A stretch of 64,000 bases of DNA from Anaeromicropila herbilytica (GCF_016591975.1 NZ_AP024169.1:954001-1018000), one strand, 5' to 3'; shown: positions 16,186 through 26,512, numbered from the stretch's first letter. Program-made: numbers and translations. The notes: a model not told the origin generated them from the sequence alone.

Positions 16186-19100
16186 ATGAAGAAAATAGAA
16201 TACTTAAAACAATTGTACCAAAAAGAAGTAGAAGTATTTCTGGAAAAGCCAGATGAGTGGAAATCTTTTTTAGAGTATGCCGGTTATATGTATAAATATG
16301 ATTTTGTTACTCTTGTAAGTGCATATGCTCAGAATAAGGATTTTACACAATTAGCTACCTACGATGCTTGGAAATCAATAGGTAGACAAGTAAAAAGAGG
16401 AGAAAATAGTATACCAGTCTTAGTAAAAAGTCAACATGCTATTGAACACCTCTTTGATGTATCTCAGCTTTATGAAAGCAAACAAACATGGATATGGCAG
16501 ATACAAGAGGAGGATAGAGAGCAATATGAAAAGTTATTCTTAGAAAAGAATAAGCAGTACGTTACTGAATATATCAAGACTCTACCGGATATTCGAAGTA
16601 ATATGATAGTAAGCGAATGGAAGCAATATTTACGGAAAGAGAATCTGAAACCAGAATATAGAGATGCCCTCATGACAGATTTTCTTTATCAAAGTGTTGA
16701 TTATATGGTACAATTTAGAAATAACAGTGTTACTGAGGACTCAAAGCATTATTTTAGTAAAACATATCCTGAGATCAATTCCTCTACCATGGATTACTTA
16801 GGGTATTACATAATAAAAACAGGAAGAAAATTGTTGCTTAATAGTAAAGAAATCGTACAAGAGATTCGAAAGGAGAAAGAGCATGAACGGAGACAGAAAG
16901 ACAGAGATGTTAGAGAATGGAATGGAAATGGAATACGAGGAGAGGGACGGTCTTTGGTTCGCGGTAGTGGGAGAAGAGAAGAAAGACAATCAACCACTGG
17001 GCAAGTACGGGAATCAGGCTCTCGAATATTGGGAGAAAGAGAAGGAGTTCGAACTGCAACAACTGATCCTGAACGGAGCAATGATGGAAACCATGTATCA
17101 GATCGAGAAGAGAGCAGAGGAGATGATGGAGACCTTGCAGGAAGAACTTCTACAGAAAGATCCAATCAAGAACCCAAGCGATACGATGGAAACTTACCAT
17201 CACAGACAGAGAATTCACGACCAAGCAGAGGAAATCGTACTTCACGAAGTGATATACAATTAGAACTCGATTTACAAGCATTACAACAAGATATAGGAAA
17301 TAACGAAGGAGTAGATAAATCATCTTCTCCTTTTTTAGTGCGTAAAAGTTATGGACAAAAGAAGGTACCAGATGAAATTATAGAAGAAATGTTGCAACAT
17401 GGTTCAGGTACAGTGGGAGGAAATCAAAGAATTCATGAGTTCTTTCAGAATCATAGCAAGAGAGAAGAGCAGATTGATTTTCTAAAGAAAGAATATTATT
17501 ACTTTGGAATGGGGTTGGCAAGAGGTAATGAACTGGGCTTTCATGGAATGGACTCTAGTCCAGGTAAGGGTATTGAAATAAAATGGAACGATAGTAAGGG
17601 AAAACAAACTGAAATACTATCGTGGAAACAAATAAGTGCAGGAATCTCTAATCTAATACGTGATGGAAGATACTATATAAGTGAAGATCAGAATGAATTG
17701 TCTCATAATGAAATACAAAAAGAGGAGGTAGAGATACCAACGATAGTAGATGAAACTCATGAGGATAATAACGTTCATCATGTTAAAATAAAACAGGAAA
17801 GCGATGATAAAACGGATGAGATTCAAGATGAAAAAATAGATTATCAATATGAAGAGAACCATCATCTATATGATGGGGGAATTAAGACAAAATATCAAAA
17901 TAACATAGCAGCCATACAATTATTGAAGTACTTAGATAAAGAGAATAGACCCGCTACCAAAGAAGAGCAAATTATTTTAGCAAAGTATGTGGGTTGGGGT
18001 GGAATGGCAGGAGCATTTGATGAAAATTCAAATACCTGGTCAAATGAATATCAAGAATTAAAAGATATCTTAACTCCAGAAGAATATAAAAGTGCAAGAT
18101 CCTCAACGAACACCGCATTCTATACACCACCAGAAATCATTCAAGGTATTTATCAAGCGCTAAAGCAGTTTGGGTTTGATGGAGGAAATATATTAGATCC
18201 TTCCATGGGGAATGGAAACTTCTTTTCCGTGATGCCAAATCAATTTAGAGAACAATCTAATTTATATGGAATTGAACTAGATAGTATTTCGGGAAGAATA
18301 GCAAAGCAACTATATCAAAATGCAACGATTCAAGTAGCTGGATATGAAGAAGTAGATCTACCCGATAATTTCTTTGATGTTGCAATTGGTAATGTACCAT
18401 TCGGAGATTATCAAGTATATGATCCAAAATATAAAAAGCATAATTTTCATATCCATGATTATTTCTTTGCCAAGACATTAGATAAGGTTAGAGCAGGTGG
18501 AATTATTGCTTTTATTACAAGTAAAGGAACATTAGATAAAGCAAATCCAATGGTTAGAACTTATTTATCAGAAAGAGCTGATCTCATTGGAGCAATTCGC
18601 CTACCCAATAATACATTTCAATCAATAGCAAATACAGAGGTAAGTAGTGATATTATCTTTTTACAAAAGAGAGAACGATTACAAGTAACTAAGGCACCAT
18701 GGATATATACTGGATATACAAAAGATAAGATTCCGGTTAATCAATATTTTATTGAGCATCCAGATATGCTATTAGGAAAAATGGTATTCGATGTCAAACG
18801 ATTTGGTCCAGAAAGTAAATATACAACGGTAATACCAAAGAATCCGGATACTCTCTTAGGAGAATATGAAGCAGCAATAACAAAACTCTCAGCTCAAATA
18901 AAAACAGAGATTGATAAGGAACAAGAGGTAGAAATAACTTCTATACCTGCAGATCCAACAGTGAAAAACTTCTGTTATACAGTTGTGGGAGATGATATTT
19001 ATTATCGCAATAATTCAGTTATGAATCAAATGAATTATACTCAGAGTAAAAGTGAACAGATGAAGGGACTTATTCAGATTCGAGTTGCTGCTAGAACTAT

Positions 19101-22100
19101 TATAAATGCACAGTTAGAAAACTGTGAAGACGAAGTATTAAATCAATTACAAGAACAGTTACATGAAACGTATGATAGCTTTCTTAAGAAATATGGAGCA
19201 TTATCTAGTAAGCCAAATCAAATATTTAAACAAGATGCAGATTATCCTTTACTTTTGTCACTAGAACAGCAAGGAAACGATAATGAAGTAAAGAAGGCGG
19301 ATATCTTTTATAAAAGAACGATAAAGCCATATCGTGAAATAACATCGGTAGATACTCCAAGAGAAGGCTTGATTGTGTCTTTAACGGAAAAAGGAAGAGT
19401 AGATATACCATATATAGCAAAGTTATGTGGTAAAGACTTTAAAGAAGTAGCCAATGCGTTGGAAGGTGAAATATTTATAAATCCAGAGCACTATGATGAA
19501 AGTAATCCCTATCAAGGATATGAAAGTTCGGATGAATATTTATGTGGTAATGTTCGTAAGAAACTTAAGATTGCAAAATTATATCAGAGTTCGAACTCAA
19601 TATTCCAAATAAATATTGATGCATTAGAAAAAGTACAGCCTAAAGACTTAGAAGCAAGTGAAATTGAAGTTCGATTAGGAGCTACATGGATTGAGGAAGA
19701 AGATTATAATCAGTTTTTGTATGAGCTACTAGATACACCGAAAACCTTTCGAAAAGATCCTATCATGGATCATACGAATCGAAAGGCAGTAGCAATTCAT
19801 TATAATTCATTTGATGCTTCTTTTTCTGTATCGAATAAAACATATTCTGTTACGAATCGTATTCGTGCAAACGAAACATATGGAACAAGTCGCATGGATG
19901 CTTACCATATTGTAGAAGATAGCTTAAATCTGAAAACAGTAGTAGTGAAAGATCGAATGACCAATGCAGATGGAAATTATTATTATGTAGTGAATAAAAA
20001 GGAGACTATTCTTGCAAGGGAAAAGCAAACATTAATTAAAGAAAAATTTAAGGAATGGTTCTGGTCTGACTTAACTCGTAGAGAGAAATATGTAACGAAA
20101 TATAATGATTTATTTAACAATATACGTTTACGAGAATATGACGGTTCAAAGTTAACGTTTCCTGGTATGAATCCAGATATTGAACTAAGAAAACATCAAA
20201 AAGATGCCATAGCACGAGTCATTTATCATGGAAACGCACTGCTTGCTCATTGTGTTGGTGCAGGTAAAACGTATGAGATGATTGCTAGTGCAATGGAGAT
20301 GAAAAGAATTGGATTAGCCAATAAGGTAATGCTTTGTGTACCTAATCATCTGACTGAGCAGATCGGAAATGATTTTATGAAGTTGTATCCGGCAGCTAAT
20401 ATTTTAATAGCAACGAAAGAGGATTTTGAACCACTTAATCGTCAGACCTTTATTAGTAAAATTGCAACGGGTGAGTATGATGGAGTTATCATTGGTCATA
20501 GTCAGTTTGAAAAAATTCCAATATCAAAAGAACGAGAGCAAGAAATGATTGAAAATCAAATTGAACATGCTAGGGATGCCATTGAACGAATCAAACGGGA
20601 GAATGGTGAGAATTGGTCCATTAAACAAATGGAACGGTTCAGAAAAGGACTAGAGGTAGATTTAAAGAAACTAAGAGATACCAAACGAGATCAGGTAATT
20701 GAATTTGAAGAGCTTGGAATTGATGCACTCTTTGTTGATGAAGCTCATTATTATAAAAACTGTGCAGTGTTTTCAAAAATGAGAAATGTTGCAGGAGTTT
20801 CTACAAGTAAGGCAAAGAAGTCCATGGACATGCTGATGAAGTGCATGTATATTCAAGAGATTAATGGTGGAAAAGGAGTTGTGTTTGCAACTGGAACACC
20901 TGTATCCAATAGTATGACAGAATTATTCGTGATGCAGCGTTATTTACAAAATCAAAGCTTACAAGAAAAAGGACTACATCATTTTGATGCATGGGCAGCA
21001 CAATTTGGAGAAGTGATCTCTTCGTTAGAGTTAGCGCCAGAAGGTACGGGATATCGATTTAAGAATCGATTTGCAAAATTTACAAACCTACCAGAGCTTA
21101 TGACAATGTTTCGAGAGATAGCAGATGTCCAGTTACCAGAAATGTTACAATTACCAGTACCTAAATTAAAAGGTGAATCCTATAACATCGTTGTATCCGA
21201 GCCTAGTGAATATACAAAAGAAGTGATGAAAGAGTTTGCACAAAGAGCAGAAGAAATTCGTAATGGTGCTGTTGAACCTTACATTGATAATATGTTAAAA
21301 ATAACAAATGAAGCTAGACTATTAGGTACCGATCCAAGACTATTAGATCCCAATGCACCAAATGAGGCTAATAGTAAAGTCAATCAATGTATAGAAAATG
21401 TATACGAAGAATACATACAAAGTCAAAGCGTTCTAGGAACACAAATCGTCTTTTGTGATGTTGGTACACCAAATGCAAATAAAAAATGGTCCGTATATGA
21501 TTCTATCAAAGAAGAGTTAATCAAACTTGGAGTACCGGAAGAAGAAATCTGCTTCATCCATGATGCCAAGACAGAAATTCAACGAGAAAAGTTGTTTGAT
21601 GAATTAAGAGCTGGAAGCAAACGTATTATCATTGGTAGCACTACCAAGATGGGAACAGGAGTTAATATTCAGAAACGATTGATTGCTTTACATCATCTTG
21701 ATTGCCCGTGGAGGCCTGCTGACATTGAGCAACGCGAGGGGCGTATCCTTCGACAAGGAAACCAAAATGAAGAAGTATCTATCTACCGATATGTTACGAA
21801 AAATACATTTGATTCGTACAGTTGGCAGCTAGTCGAGCAGAAACAAAAGTTCATATCACAGATTATGACGAATAAGAGTATCGAAAGAAGTTGTGAAGAT
21901 ATTGATGATACAGTTCTAACCTATGCAGAAGTAAAAGCCTTAGCAACTGGAAATCCATTGATTCGAGAGAAAATGGACATTGATACCGAAGTAACCAGGC
22001 TAAAGCTATTAAAAAATGGGTTCCTCAATCAGAAATATAAGTATGAACTAGGAATAAAAAAAATCTATCCAAATCAGATTAAAGAATATCAAGACAAAAT

Positions 22101-22695
22101 TCAAGAAGTACAAAAAGATATGGAACTACGAGATGCAAATGCAATTCCGGAAGATTCCTTCAAGATGGTATTAATGGATCACACTTATACCGAGCGAACC
22201 GAAGCAGGAAAAGCACTTATGGTTATCTTGTCTATGGAAGTGCTACCAAAGAAGTTAGGAGAGTATCGTGGATTTACTATGGAAGCTATTGATACAGAAA
22301 CATCAAACAATTATATTCAAATCAAAGGGATTGCTAGTCATCGATTGGAATTAGGTACAAGTGGACTTGGAAACATCAATCGAATTGAGAATGTACTTGG
22401 TAATTTCGAAGAACTTCTTGAATTATATCAGGATAAGTTAGAAATGAATCAGGAAAGCTTGAAAGAAGCACTCATTAATAGTAAAAAAGAGTTCCCTCAT
22501 GAAGAGGAATTAGATAATAAATTAAAAAGGCAAACAGAATTAAATCAAATATTAGAGCTTGATAAAAAGGACGAAGTATTAATGGATGGAGAGGAACAGA
22601 AGGAAGAAAAGAAAGCGATTACTCCGAAAGAGATATTACATTCGTTAGACAGAATAAATGAATCAGAGAACGATTATGAAAATGAAATGGAATAG
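16186..22695 (+). CDS. Giant ArdC-like / DNA adenine methylase / SNF2 helicase fusion (DarB-like)
   Basis: 2169 aa. Residues 1-100 resemble the ArdC/LtrC-type ssDNA-binding domain (EWKSFLEYAGYMYKYDF, TYDAWKSIGRQVKRGENSI). About 225-380 is a low-complexity Arg/Gly/Glu linker. An N6-adenine methylase follows with SAM motif LDPSMGNGNF (about 670) and catalytic-type GNVPFG (about 735; NVPF replaces the usual NPPF/Y). The helicase part has Walker A VGAGKT (about 1355), DEAH (about 1516), GTPVSN (about 1570) and QREGRILRQGN (about 1850). Such proteins are common in Firmicute conjugative elements and resemble phage P1 DarB, an antirestriction factor; protection of incoming DNA is the likely role, by family analogy. 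Starts 30 bases after the tandem hairpins. A TnpV-like gene overlaps its linker. Confidence 0.9.
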   Translation: MKKIEYLKQLYQKEVEVFLEKPDEWKSFLEYAGYMYKYDFVTLVSAYAQNKDFTQLATYDAWKSIGRQVKRGENSIPVLVKSQHAIEHLFDVSQLYESKQTWIWQIQEEDREQYEKLFLEKNKQYVTEYIKTLPDIRSNMIVSEWKQYLRKENLKPEYRDALMTDFLYQSVDYMVQFRNNSVTEDSKHYFSKTYPEINSSTMDYLGYYIIKTGRKLLLNSKEIVQEIRKEKEHERRQKDRDVREWNGNGIRGEGRSLVRGSGRREERQSTTGQVRESGSRILGEREGVRTATTDPERSNDGNHVSDREESRGDDGDLAGRTSTERSNQEPKRYDGNLPSQTENSRPSRGNRTSRSDIQLELDLQALQQDIGNNEGVDKSSSPFLVRKSYGQKKVPDEIIEEMLQHGSGTVGGNQRIHEFFQNHSKREEQIDFLKKEYYYFGMGLARGNELGFHGMDSSPGKGIEIKWNDSKGKQTEILSWKQISAGISNLIRDGRYYISEDQNELSHNEIQKEEVEIPTIVDETHEDNNVHHVKIKQESDDKTDEIQDEKIDYQYEENHHLYDGGIKTKYQNNIAAIQLLKYLDKENRPATKEEQIILAKYVGWGGMAGAFDENSNTWSNEYQELKDILTPEEYKSARSSTNTAFYTPPEIIQGIYQALKQFGFDGGNILDPSMGNGNFFSVMPNQFREQSNLYGIELDSISGRIAKQLYQNATIQVAGYEEVDLPDNFFDVAIGNVPFGDYQVYDPKYKKHNFHIHDYFFAKTLDKVRAGGIIAFITSKGTLDKANPMVRTYLSERADLIGAIRLPNNTFQSIANTEVSSDIIFLQKRERLQVTKAPWIYTGYTKDKIPVNQYFIEHPDMLLGKMVFDVKRFGPESKYTTVIPKNPDTLLGEYEAAITKLSAQIKTEIDKEQEVEITSIPADPTVKNFCYTVVGDDIYYRNNSVMNQMNYTQSKSEQMKGLIQIRVAARTIINAQLENCEDEVLNQLQEQLHETYDSFLKKYGALSSKPNQIFKQDADYPLLLSLEQQGNDNEVKKADIFYKRTIKPYREITSVDTPREGLIVSLTEKGRVDIPYIAKLCGKDFKEVANALEGEIFINPEHYDESNPYQGYESSDEYLCGNVRKKLKIAKLYQSSNSIFQINIDALEKVQPKDLEASEIEVRLGATWIEEEDYNQFLYELLDTPKTFRKDPIMDHTNRKAVAIHYNSFDASFSVSNKTYSVTNRIRANETYGTSRMDAYHIVEDSLNLKTVVVKDRMTNADGNYYYVVNKKETILAREKQTLIKEKFKEWFWSDLTRREKYVTKYNDLFNNIRLREYDGSKLTFPGMNPDIELRKHQKDAIARVIYHGNALLAHCVGAGKTYEMIASAMEMKRIGLANKVMLCVPNHLTEQIGNDFMKLYPAANILIATKEDFEPLNRQTFISKIATGEYDGVIIGHSQFEKIPISKEREQEMIENQIEHARDAIERIKRENGENWSIKQMERFRKGLEVDLKKLRDTKRDQVIEFEELGIDALFVDEAHYYKNCAVFSKMRNVAGVSTSKAKKSMDMLMKCMYIQEINGGKGVVFATGTPVSNSMTELFVMQRYLQNQSLQEKGLHHFDAWAAQFGEVISSLELAPEGTGYRFKNRFAKFTNLPELMTMFREIADVQLPEMLQLPVPKLKGESYNIVVSEPSEYTKEVMKEFAQRAEEIRNGAVEPYIDNMLKITNEARLLGTDPRLLDPNAPNEANSKVNQCIENVYEEYIQSQSVLGTQIVFCDVGTPNANKKWSVYDSIKEELIKLGVPEEEICFIHDAKTEIQREKLFDELRAGSKRIIIGSTTKMGTGVNIQKRLIALHHLDCPWRPADIEQREGRILRQGNQNEEVSIYRYVTKNTFDSYSWQLVEQKQKFISQIMTNKSIERSCEDIDDTVLTYAEVKALATGNPLIREKMDIDTEVTRLKLLKNGFLNQKYKYELGIKKIYPNQIKEYQDKIQEVQKDMELRDANAIPEDSFKMVLMDHTYTERTEAGKALMVILSMEVLPKKLGEYRGFTMEAIDTETSNNYIQIKGIASHRLELGTSGLGNINRIENVLGNFEELLELYQDKLEMNQESLKEALINSKKEFPHEEELDNKLKRQTELNQILELDKKDEVLMDGEEQKEEKKAITPKEILHSLDRINESENDYENEME
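16883..17263 (+). CDS. TnpV-like protein encoded inside the helicase gene in another frame
   Basis: 126 aa, read in the frame one base ahead of the helicase gene's. An excellent ribosome site (AAAGGAGAA, 16869-16877) sits just before the ATG. The protein shows the TnpV-family landmarks in order: QPLGKYG, LEYWEKEK, QQLILNGAMM, then IHDQAEEIVLHEVIY at the C-terminus. TnpV is a small protein of unknown function first named in Tn4451-type transposons. The host gene here encodes only a disordered linker, so both frames can be kept. This is therefore called a real gene-within-gene; confirmation by expression or conservation is lacking. Confidence 0.68.
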   Translation: MNGDRKTEMLENGMEMEYEERDGLWFAVVGEEKKDNQPLGKYGNQALEYWEKEKEFELQQLILNGAMMETMYQIEKRAEEMMETLQEELLQKDPIKNPSDTMETYHHRQRIHDQAEEIVLHEVIYN

Positions 22696-22710
22696 CGGTA
22701 ACTCATTAAC

Positions 22711-22735
22711 GAACAGCAATGCTGTTCATTTTTTT
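22711..22735 (+). terminator. Hairpin terminator between helicase and next gene
   Basis: GAACAGC-AAT-GCTGTTC (22711-22727) followed by TTTTTTT, immediately upstream of the ribosome site AAAGGAGAAG for the next gene. An intrinsic terminator inside an apparent operon. Confidence 0.75.
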
Positions 22736-22751
22736 ATAAAGGAGAAGAAAT

Positions 22752-24797
22752 ATGGCTAAAAGAAATGGGAGTCATAAAAAGGAGAAAGAGCTTCATCCAG
22801 ATGTAATACTTGCAAATAGTATAAGTATTATTGACTTTGCAAGAAAGGAGGGAATGAATATTTCTTATGAAGATGGTTATATTGCTAGAATTTCAGATAT
22901 AAGTGGATATGGTGAGATAATCGTTGATAAAGACAGTAATTCATGGGAGTATACAGATCAAGAAAATAAGACAACACATGGAAATACGATAAGATTTGCT
23001 GCGCGTATGAATGAGATGGAATGGAATGAAGCAGTAGATTTCTTAATCGAGGAAAGAGCTTCTTATCTATCTAACTCAGAATATAATCAATCTTATCTAA
23101 GCAGACATCCACAACGAAATCATGAAAGCAAGGTAAAGAATGTACAAGCGGATACATCAAAAAACAAAGATGTATCAATTGTTGAATATGCAAAGAGCAT
23201 TGGGTTAGAAGTAAAAGAAGTAAACGACAGACTAGCACTCATACCAGAGTATCCATCACTATTGATTCATAAGAAAAATAATACATGGAATAACAGTGAA
23301 CAAGGAGTAAAGGATGGTAATCTTATTCAATTTGTTTCGAAGTTTCAAAATGTGAGTGAGAAAGAAGCAGTAAGGTTGCTTGATGAATACCAAAATTCAA
23401 ATGAATCGGTAGAACAAGAAGTAGTACTTAATCAGAAGAATGAACAAGAAGTTAATTTGGAAAAAGAAAGTGAAACTTCTACAGTAGATTCTAGTATAGA
23501 GAATAAAGAAGTTTCCCGAGATGAATCCAAAGAATTTGAAACAGATGTGAGAGAAAAAGAAAGCAAAAGGCATACCAAAGCACAACTTGCTGAAATTATT
23601 GCAGGTATGCGACATGGTGTAGATATTACTCAATATGATGATCCTAGATTAAAGGCCAATCAAATGAGAGAAATAAGATATGCTTTAGAAAAAGGAAATA
23701 GCTTAAAAGACTTTATTTCTCCTACCGTATCTGCAGAGTACATAAAAGAGGTACGATTAGCTATGGAAGATGATACTGATCTATCTTTACTCCAACTAAA
23801 TGAGAAAAAAGATAATATTTTTAGTGCGGAGCAAGTAAAAGAGATTCGAATGGGATTAAAAAATGGTCTTCTTTTAGATCAAGTTAAAGTTTATGCAAAG
23901 AATCATTTAGATGCAGCTACAATGAAAGAATTAAGACTAGGTTTACAAGATGGTTTTGATAAAATGAAAGATTTAGCGAATGGTCATTTTAAAGCTGAAG
24001 ATATTCATACGATTCGAATTCATTTAATTGTTAAGAAGATTATGCAAACGATTCAATTTCAATTACGTCAATTTTATGAAAATATTATTGATGTTTTTAA
24101 AAAGCAAGTCATCATAAAGGAGCCAATGGAAGTTCCACAAGGACAAGATATTTCAAGATTTGCTAGAATGAATACAGCTTCGAAAGAGGAAGAACTAGTG
24201 AATGAAGCTGCATTTGAACTTAATGAAGTAGCACAAACATTATATGAATCTATGGAAGAAGATTTTTATCAAAAAGATTATACTTTTGAACAAAAGAAAG
24301 ATGCTATGAAAAGGGCGATTAATGAGGTTGTTCAAAAAGCGAATGAGATTGAGCATGTATCTGGAGTTGAGTTAGATGTTGCAGTAGATGAAGCTGTTGA
24401 ATTCATTGTGAATGAGAAAGAAGAGAAAACATTACAAAATGAAGCAATGAAATCAATGAAGGCTGAATTTGTTGAAAAATTTTATGAATATGAAAATGAT
24501 CATTACACCAAACTTGCTGAATTTGCACAAGATGTCATAGCAGAAAAAAGTATTTCTTATGAACACAAAGTAGAAATCTTATATCAAACATTGGGTGAGA
24601 TGTATGATGAAAAAGTGGCGAAGAACTGGATTGAACATTTGTATCAGCCTGAAAGCGAAATAGTTGAAGAAGTGAAAGTAGATCATCAAGAACAGGAGAT
24701 GAAGAATTCATCTACGGAACGATTCAGGCAGATGTACGAAGCAATGGAGCAAGAGACAGAAATAATTGAAGAATATGAATTTGATTTAGAACAATAA
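22752..24797 (+). CDS. Element protein with duplicated DUF3991/primase-like N-terminal modules and helical repeats
   Basis: 681 aa, no signal or membrane segment. Two related modules (about 20-105 and 138-215) share the pattern IDFAR..G......D-G-I......W....G-N-IRFAA followed by EAVDFL; the same arrangement opens the TOPRIM protein encoded next, suggesting zinc-less primase-type CHC2 relatives. Residues about 270-430 contain about 35-aa repeats with REIRYALEKG / KEIRMGLKNG cores, like those in the protein at 29392-30117. The C-terminal third is acidic and helical. A DNA-processing accessory of the element is inferred; no enzymatic motif is visible. Confidence 0.75.
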   Translation: MAKRNGSHKKEKELHPDVILANSISIIDFARKEGMNISYEDGYIARISDISGYGEIIVDKDSNSWEYTDQENKTTHGNTIRFAARMNEMEWNEAVDFLIEERASYLSNSEYNQSYLSRHPQRNHESKVKNVQADTSKNKDVSIVEYAKSIGLEVKEVNDRLALIPEYPSLLIHKKNNTWNNSEQGVKDGNLIQFVSKFQNVSEKEAVRLLDEYQNSNESVEQEVVLNQKNEQEVNLEKESETSTVDSSIENKEVSRDESKEFETDVREKESKRHTKAQLAEIIAGMRHGVDITQYDDPRLKANQMREIRYALEKGNSLKDFISPTVSAEYIKEVRLAMEDDTDLSLLQLNEKKDNIFSAEQVKEIRMGLKNGLLLDQVKVYAKNHLDAATMKELRLGLQDGFDKMKDLANGHFKAEDIHTIRIHLIVKKIMQTIQFQLRQFYENIIDVFKKQVIIKEPMEVPQGQDISRFARMNTASKEEELVNEAAFELNEVAQTLYESMEEDFYQKDYTFEQKKDAMKRAINEVVQKANEIEHVSGVELDVAVDEAVEFIVNEKEEKTLQNEAMKSMKAEFVEKFYEYENDHYTKLAEFAQDVIAEKSISYEHKVEILYQTLGEMYDEKVAKNWIEHLYQPESEIVEEVKVDHQEQEMKNSSTERFRQMYEAMEQETEIIEEYEFDLEQ

Positions 24798-24854
24798 TGA
24801 AATAATCAATATTGTTCTTTTTTTTGTCCCCAAAGAAGAGCAAATTCTTTGGGG
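24788..24854 (+). terminator. Two consecutive hairpins before the TOPRIM gene
   Basis: AGAACAAT (24788-24795) pairs with 24811-24818 and is followed by an eight-T run. Directly after it CCCCAAAGAA (24828-24837) pairs with TTCTTTGGGG (24845-24854), and the G run continues into the ribosome site (GGAAGGAAGG). The first hairpin overlaps the stop codon of the gene before, and the second could mask part of the ribosome site. Confidence 0.7.
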
Positions 24855-24871
24855 GGAAGGAAGGTGTAATA

Positions 24872-25879
24872 ATGAGATTTCTGAGCGACAACAGTTATAA
24901 ACGATTTAGTAAAGAGCAAGTTGAGAGAGCAGACCATACTAATATTTATGACCTGGCTTTGCAAAGAGGGTATGCAGTTCGCAATATAAATACAAAGCTT
25001 GCTGAAATCCGAAGTCAAGGTGGCCTTGATATTGATAAATTAAGAAACCGGTGGTATTGCCATAGTGCTGATGATGGTGGAGGTCCTATTCAATTATTAG
25101 TATTCATGGAGGGTTTTACCTGGATTGAAGCAGTAAAAGAACTTTTAAATGAAGAAGGAGAGTATAAGATATATGCTCCAGTGGAAGATGTTGTAGAAGA
25201 ATATCAAAAAGAAAATTTTAAATTGCCAGAGAAAAATAATACCTATAAACATGTATTTGCATATTTGATCAAAACTAGAAAGATACATCAAGATATTGTA
25301 AATGAATTTGTTGATAAAAAACTAATCTACGAAAATGATAAAAAAAGTTGTGTATTTGTTGGATACGACAATGAAGAAAAAGTAAGATATGCTAGTATAC
25401 GTAGTACAAGTACTGCAGCTAATGCGTTCAGAGGTGAAGCGAAATCTTCTGATAAGCGTTTTGGATTTGCAAGAAGAGGAAGTAATCATATATTAACTAT
25501 TATGGAGGCACCTATTGATTTGCTTAGTTATTTGACTCTTTATAAAATTCATGGATTAGAAAAATTAATAGAAAATGATCATTTATTAAGCTTAGGTGGT
25601 GTATGTGATAAGGCATTAAAACAGTATTTATATGATCATCCTGAAATTACTACAATCAAAATCGGATTAGATAATGATAAAGCTGGAAATAAAGCTTCCT
25701 CAGAAATAATTCAAGAATATTCAAGTCAATATCAGGTGAAACGATTACGTATCAAAGGTAAGGATTTTAATGAAATGCTAATCCAGGATGTAAATGAACA
25801 GATAGCAACCAGGCAGATAAAAAATATGGAGATGAAACAACAAGTGGATGAAGAGGAGAATGAATTGGAGTTAGCATAG
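24872..25879 (+). CDS. TOPRIM-domain protein (DUF3991 plus Toprim), element primase-like
   Basis: 335 aa from the ATG at 24872, following GGAAGGAAGGTG; the longer frame would start inside the hairpin. The N-terminal part (NIYDLALQRGYAV, GPIQLLVFMEGFTWIEAVKE) is the DUF3991-type module. The C-terminal TOPRIM fold has the acidic motif LDNDKAGNKA (about residue 265) and an upstream glutamate in IMEAPIDLLS. Proteins of this design are usual in conjugative elements and are taken to act in DNA replication or priming after transfer. No zinc ligands are evident, so a full primase activity is doubtful. Confidence 0.85.
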   Translation: MRFLSDNSYKRFSKEQVERADHTNIYDLALQRGYAVRNINTKLAEIRSQGGLDIDKLRNRWYCHSADDGGGPIQLLVFMEGFTWIEAVKELLNEEGEYKIYAPVEDVVEEYQKENFKLPEKNNTYKHVFAYLIKTRKIHQDIVNEFVDKKLIYENDKKSCVFVGYDNEEKVRYASIRSTSTAANAFRGEAKSSDKRFGFARRGSNHILTIMEAPIDLLSYLTLYKIHGLEKLIENDHLLSLGGVCDKALKQYLYDHPEITTIKIGLDNDKAGNKASSEIIQEYSSQYQVKRLRIKGKDFNEMLIQDVNEQIATRQIKNMEMKQQVDEEENELELA

Positions 25880-25895
25880 AAATGGGGTAGGAAAA

Positions 25896-26084
25896 ATGAA
25901 AAAAGAGAAAAATGAAGCTAATAGATTTTCATTTGTACTACAAGAAATGATTACATTAGCGGATAGTCAAAAAGTAATTGTAACTGATCCAAAGATGGAG
26001 TTTCAAGTAGTAAAGAAAAAAAGTACCTATACATCTTGTTTTAATGACAATTTAAATCCTTGTAGACCATTTAATATATGGTGA
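25896..26084 (+). CDS. Small hypothetical protein
   Basis: 62 aa, not recognised. It has a ribosome site (TAGGAAAAA) and lies 16 bases after the TOPRIM gene and 20 before the next gene. A basic N-terminus (MKKEKNEANR) and two cysteines near the end (SCFNDNLNPC) are its only features. Possible small regulator or accessory protein, by context only. Confidence 0.5.
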   Translation: MKKEKNEANRFSFVLQEMITLADSQKVIVTDPKMEFQVVKKKSTYTSCFNDNLNPCRPFNIW

Positions 26085-26104
26085 AAAGGAGAGTATAGAA
26101 GGTC

Positions 26105-26512
26105 ATGAACAATTTTAGGCTATTCAAGTTAATTGGAGCTGTTGGCCAAGAACAGTTTATTATTGCAAGCATTATAAATGAATTTGGATTTCATATGCTA
26201 CTAAGTAATATTGATTCATTAAGCATTAGCAATAAAACTAAAATAGCACTACAGAATCTTAATAATGTTATAAAGGAGCAAAATCTAGTACAGAGTGTCT
26301 CTGGTCTAACAGAAATATCAATAAAGAAGTTAAATCAATATATACAATACAATAATCTTATTGATGTGATAAGACGGCCAGAATCACTAGATGTTGATGT
26401 AAGACAATTTGAAAAACTTAGATTATTACATGAAATAATGAGTTCATGTGAGCAAGAATCTAATGAATGGAATATTAGTTTTGTGGATAATGAAATGGAA
26501 TTAGAGATCTAG
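26105..26512 (+). CDS. Hypothetical element protein
   Basis: 135 aa, soluble and mainly helical, with Ile/Leu/Asn bias and no known motif. A ribosome site AAAGGAGAG precedes it. It is the last gene before the GC-rich oriT candidate, the position often held by relaxosome or regulatory factors. A further 36-codon open stretch (about 26515-26625; ANIMKQKDFFSVSTELM) follows in another frame without a good start and may be a remnant or a small gene. Confidence 0.6.
   Translation: MNNFRLFKLIGAVGQEQFIIASIINEFGFHMLLSNIDSLSISNKTKIALQNLNNVIKEQNLVQSVSGLTEISIKKLNQYIQYNNLIDVIRRPESLDVDVRQFEKLRLLHEIMSSCEQESNEWNISFVDNEMELEI

Noticed and set aside
16806..17165. 119-codon minus-strand frame opposite the helicase linker
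   Set aside because: It is the shadow of the low-complexity Arg/Glu linker; the composition (Ser/Leu/Pro/Arg) mirrors it and no ribosome site is present.
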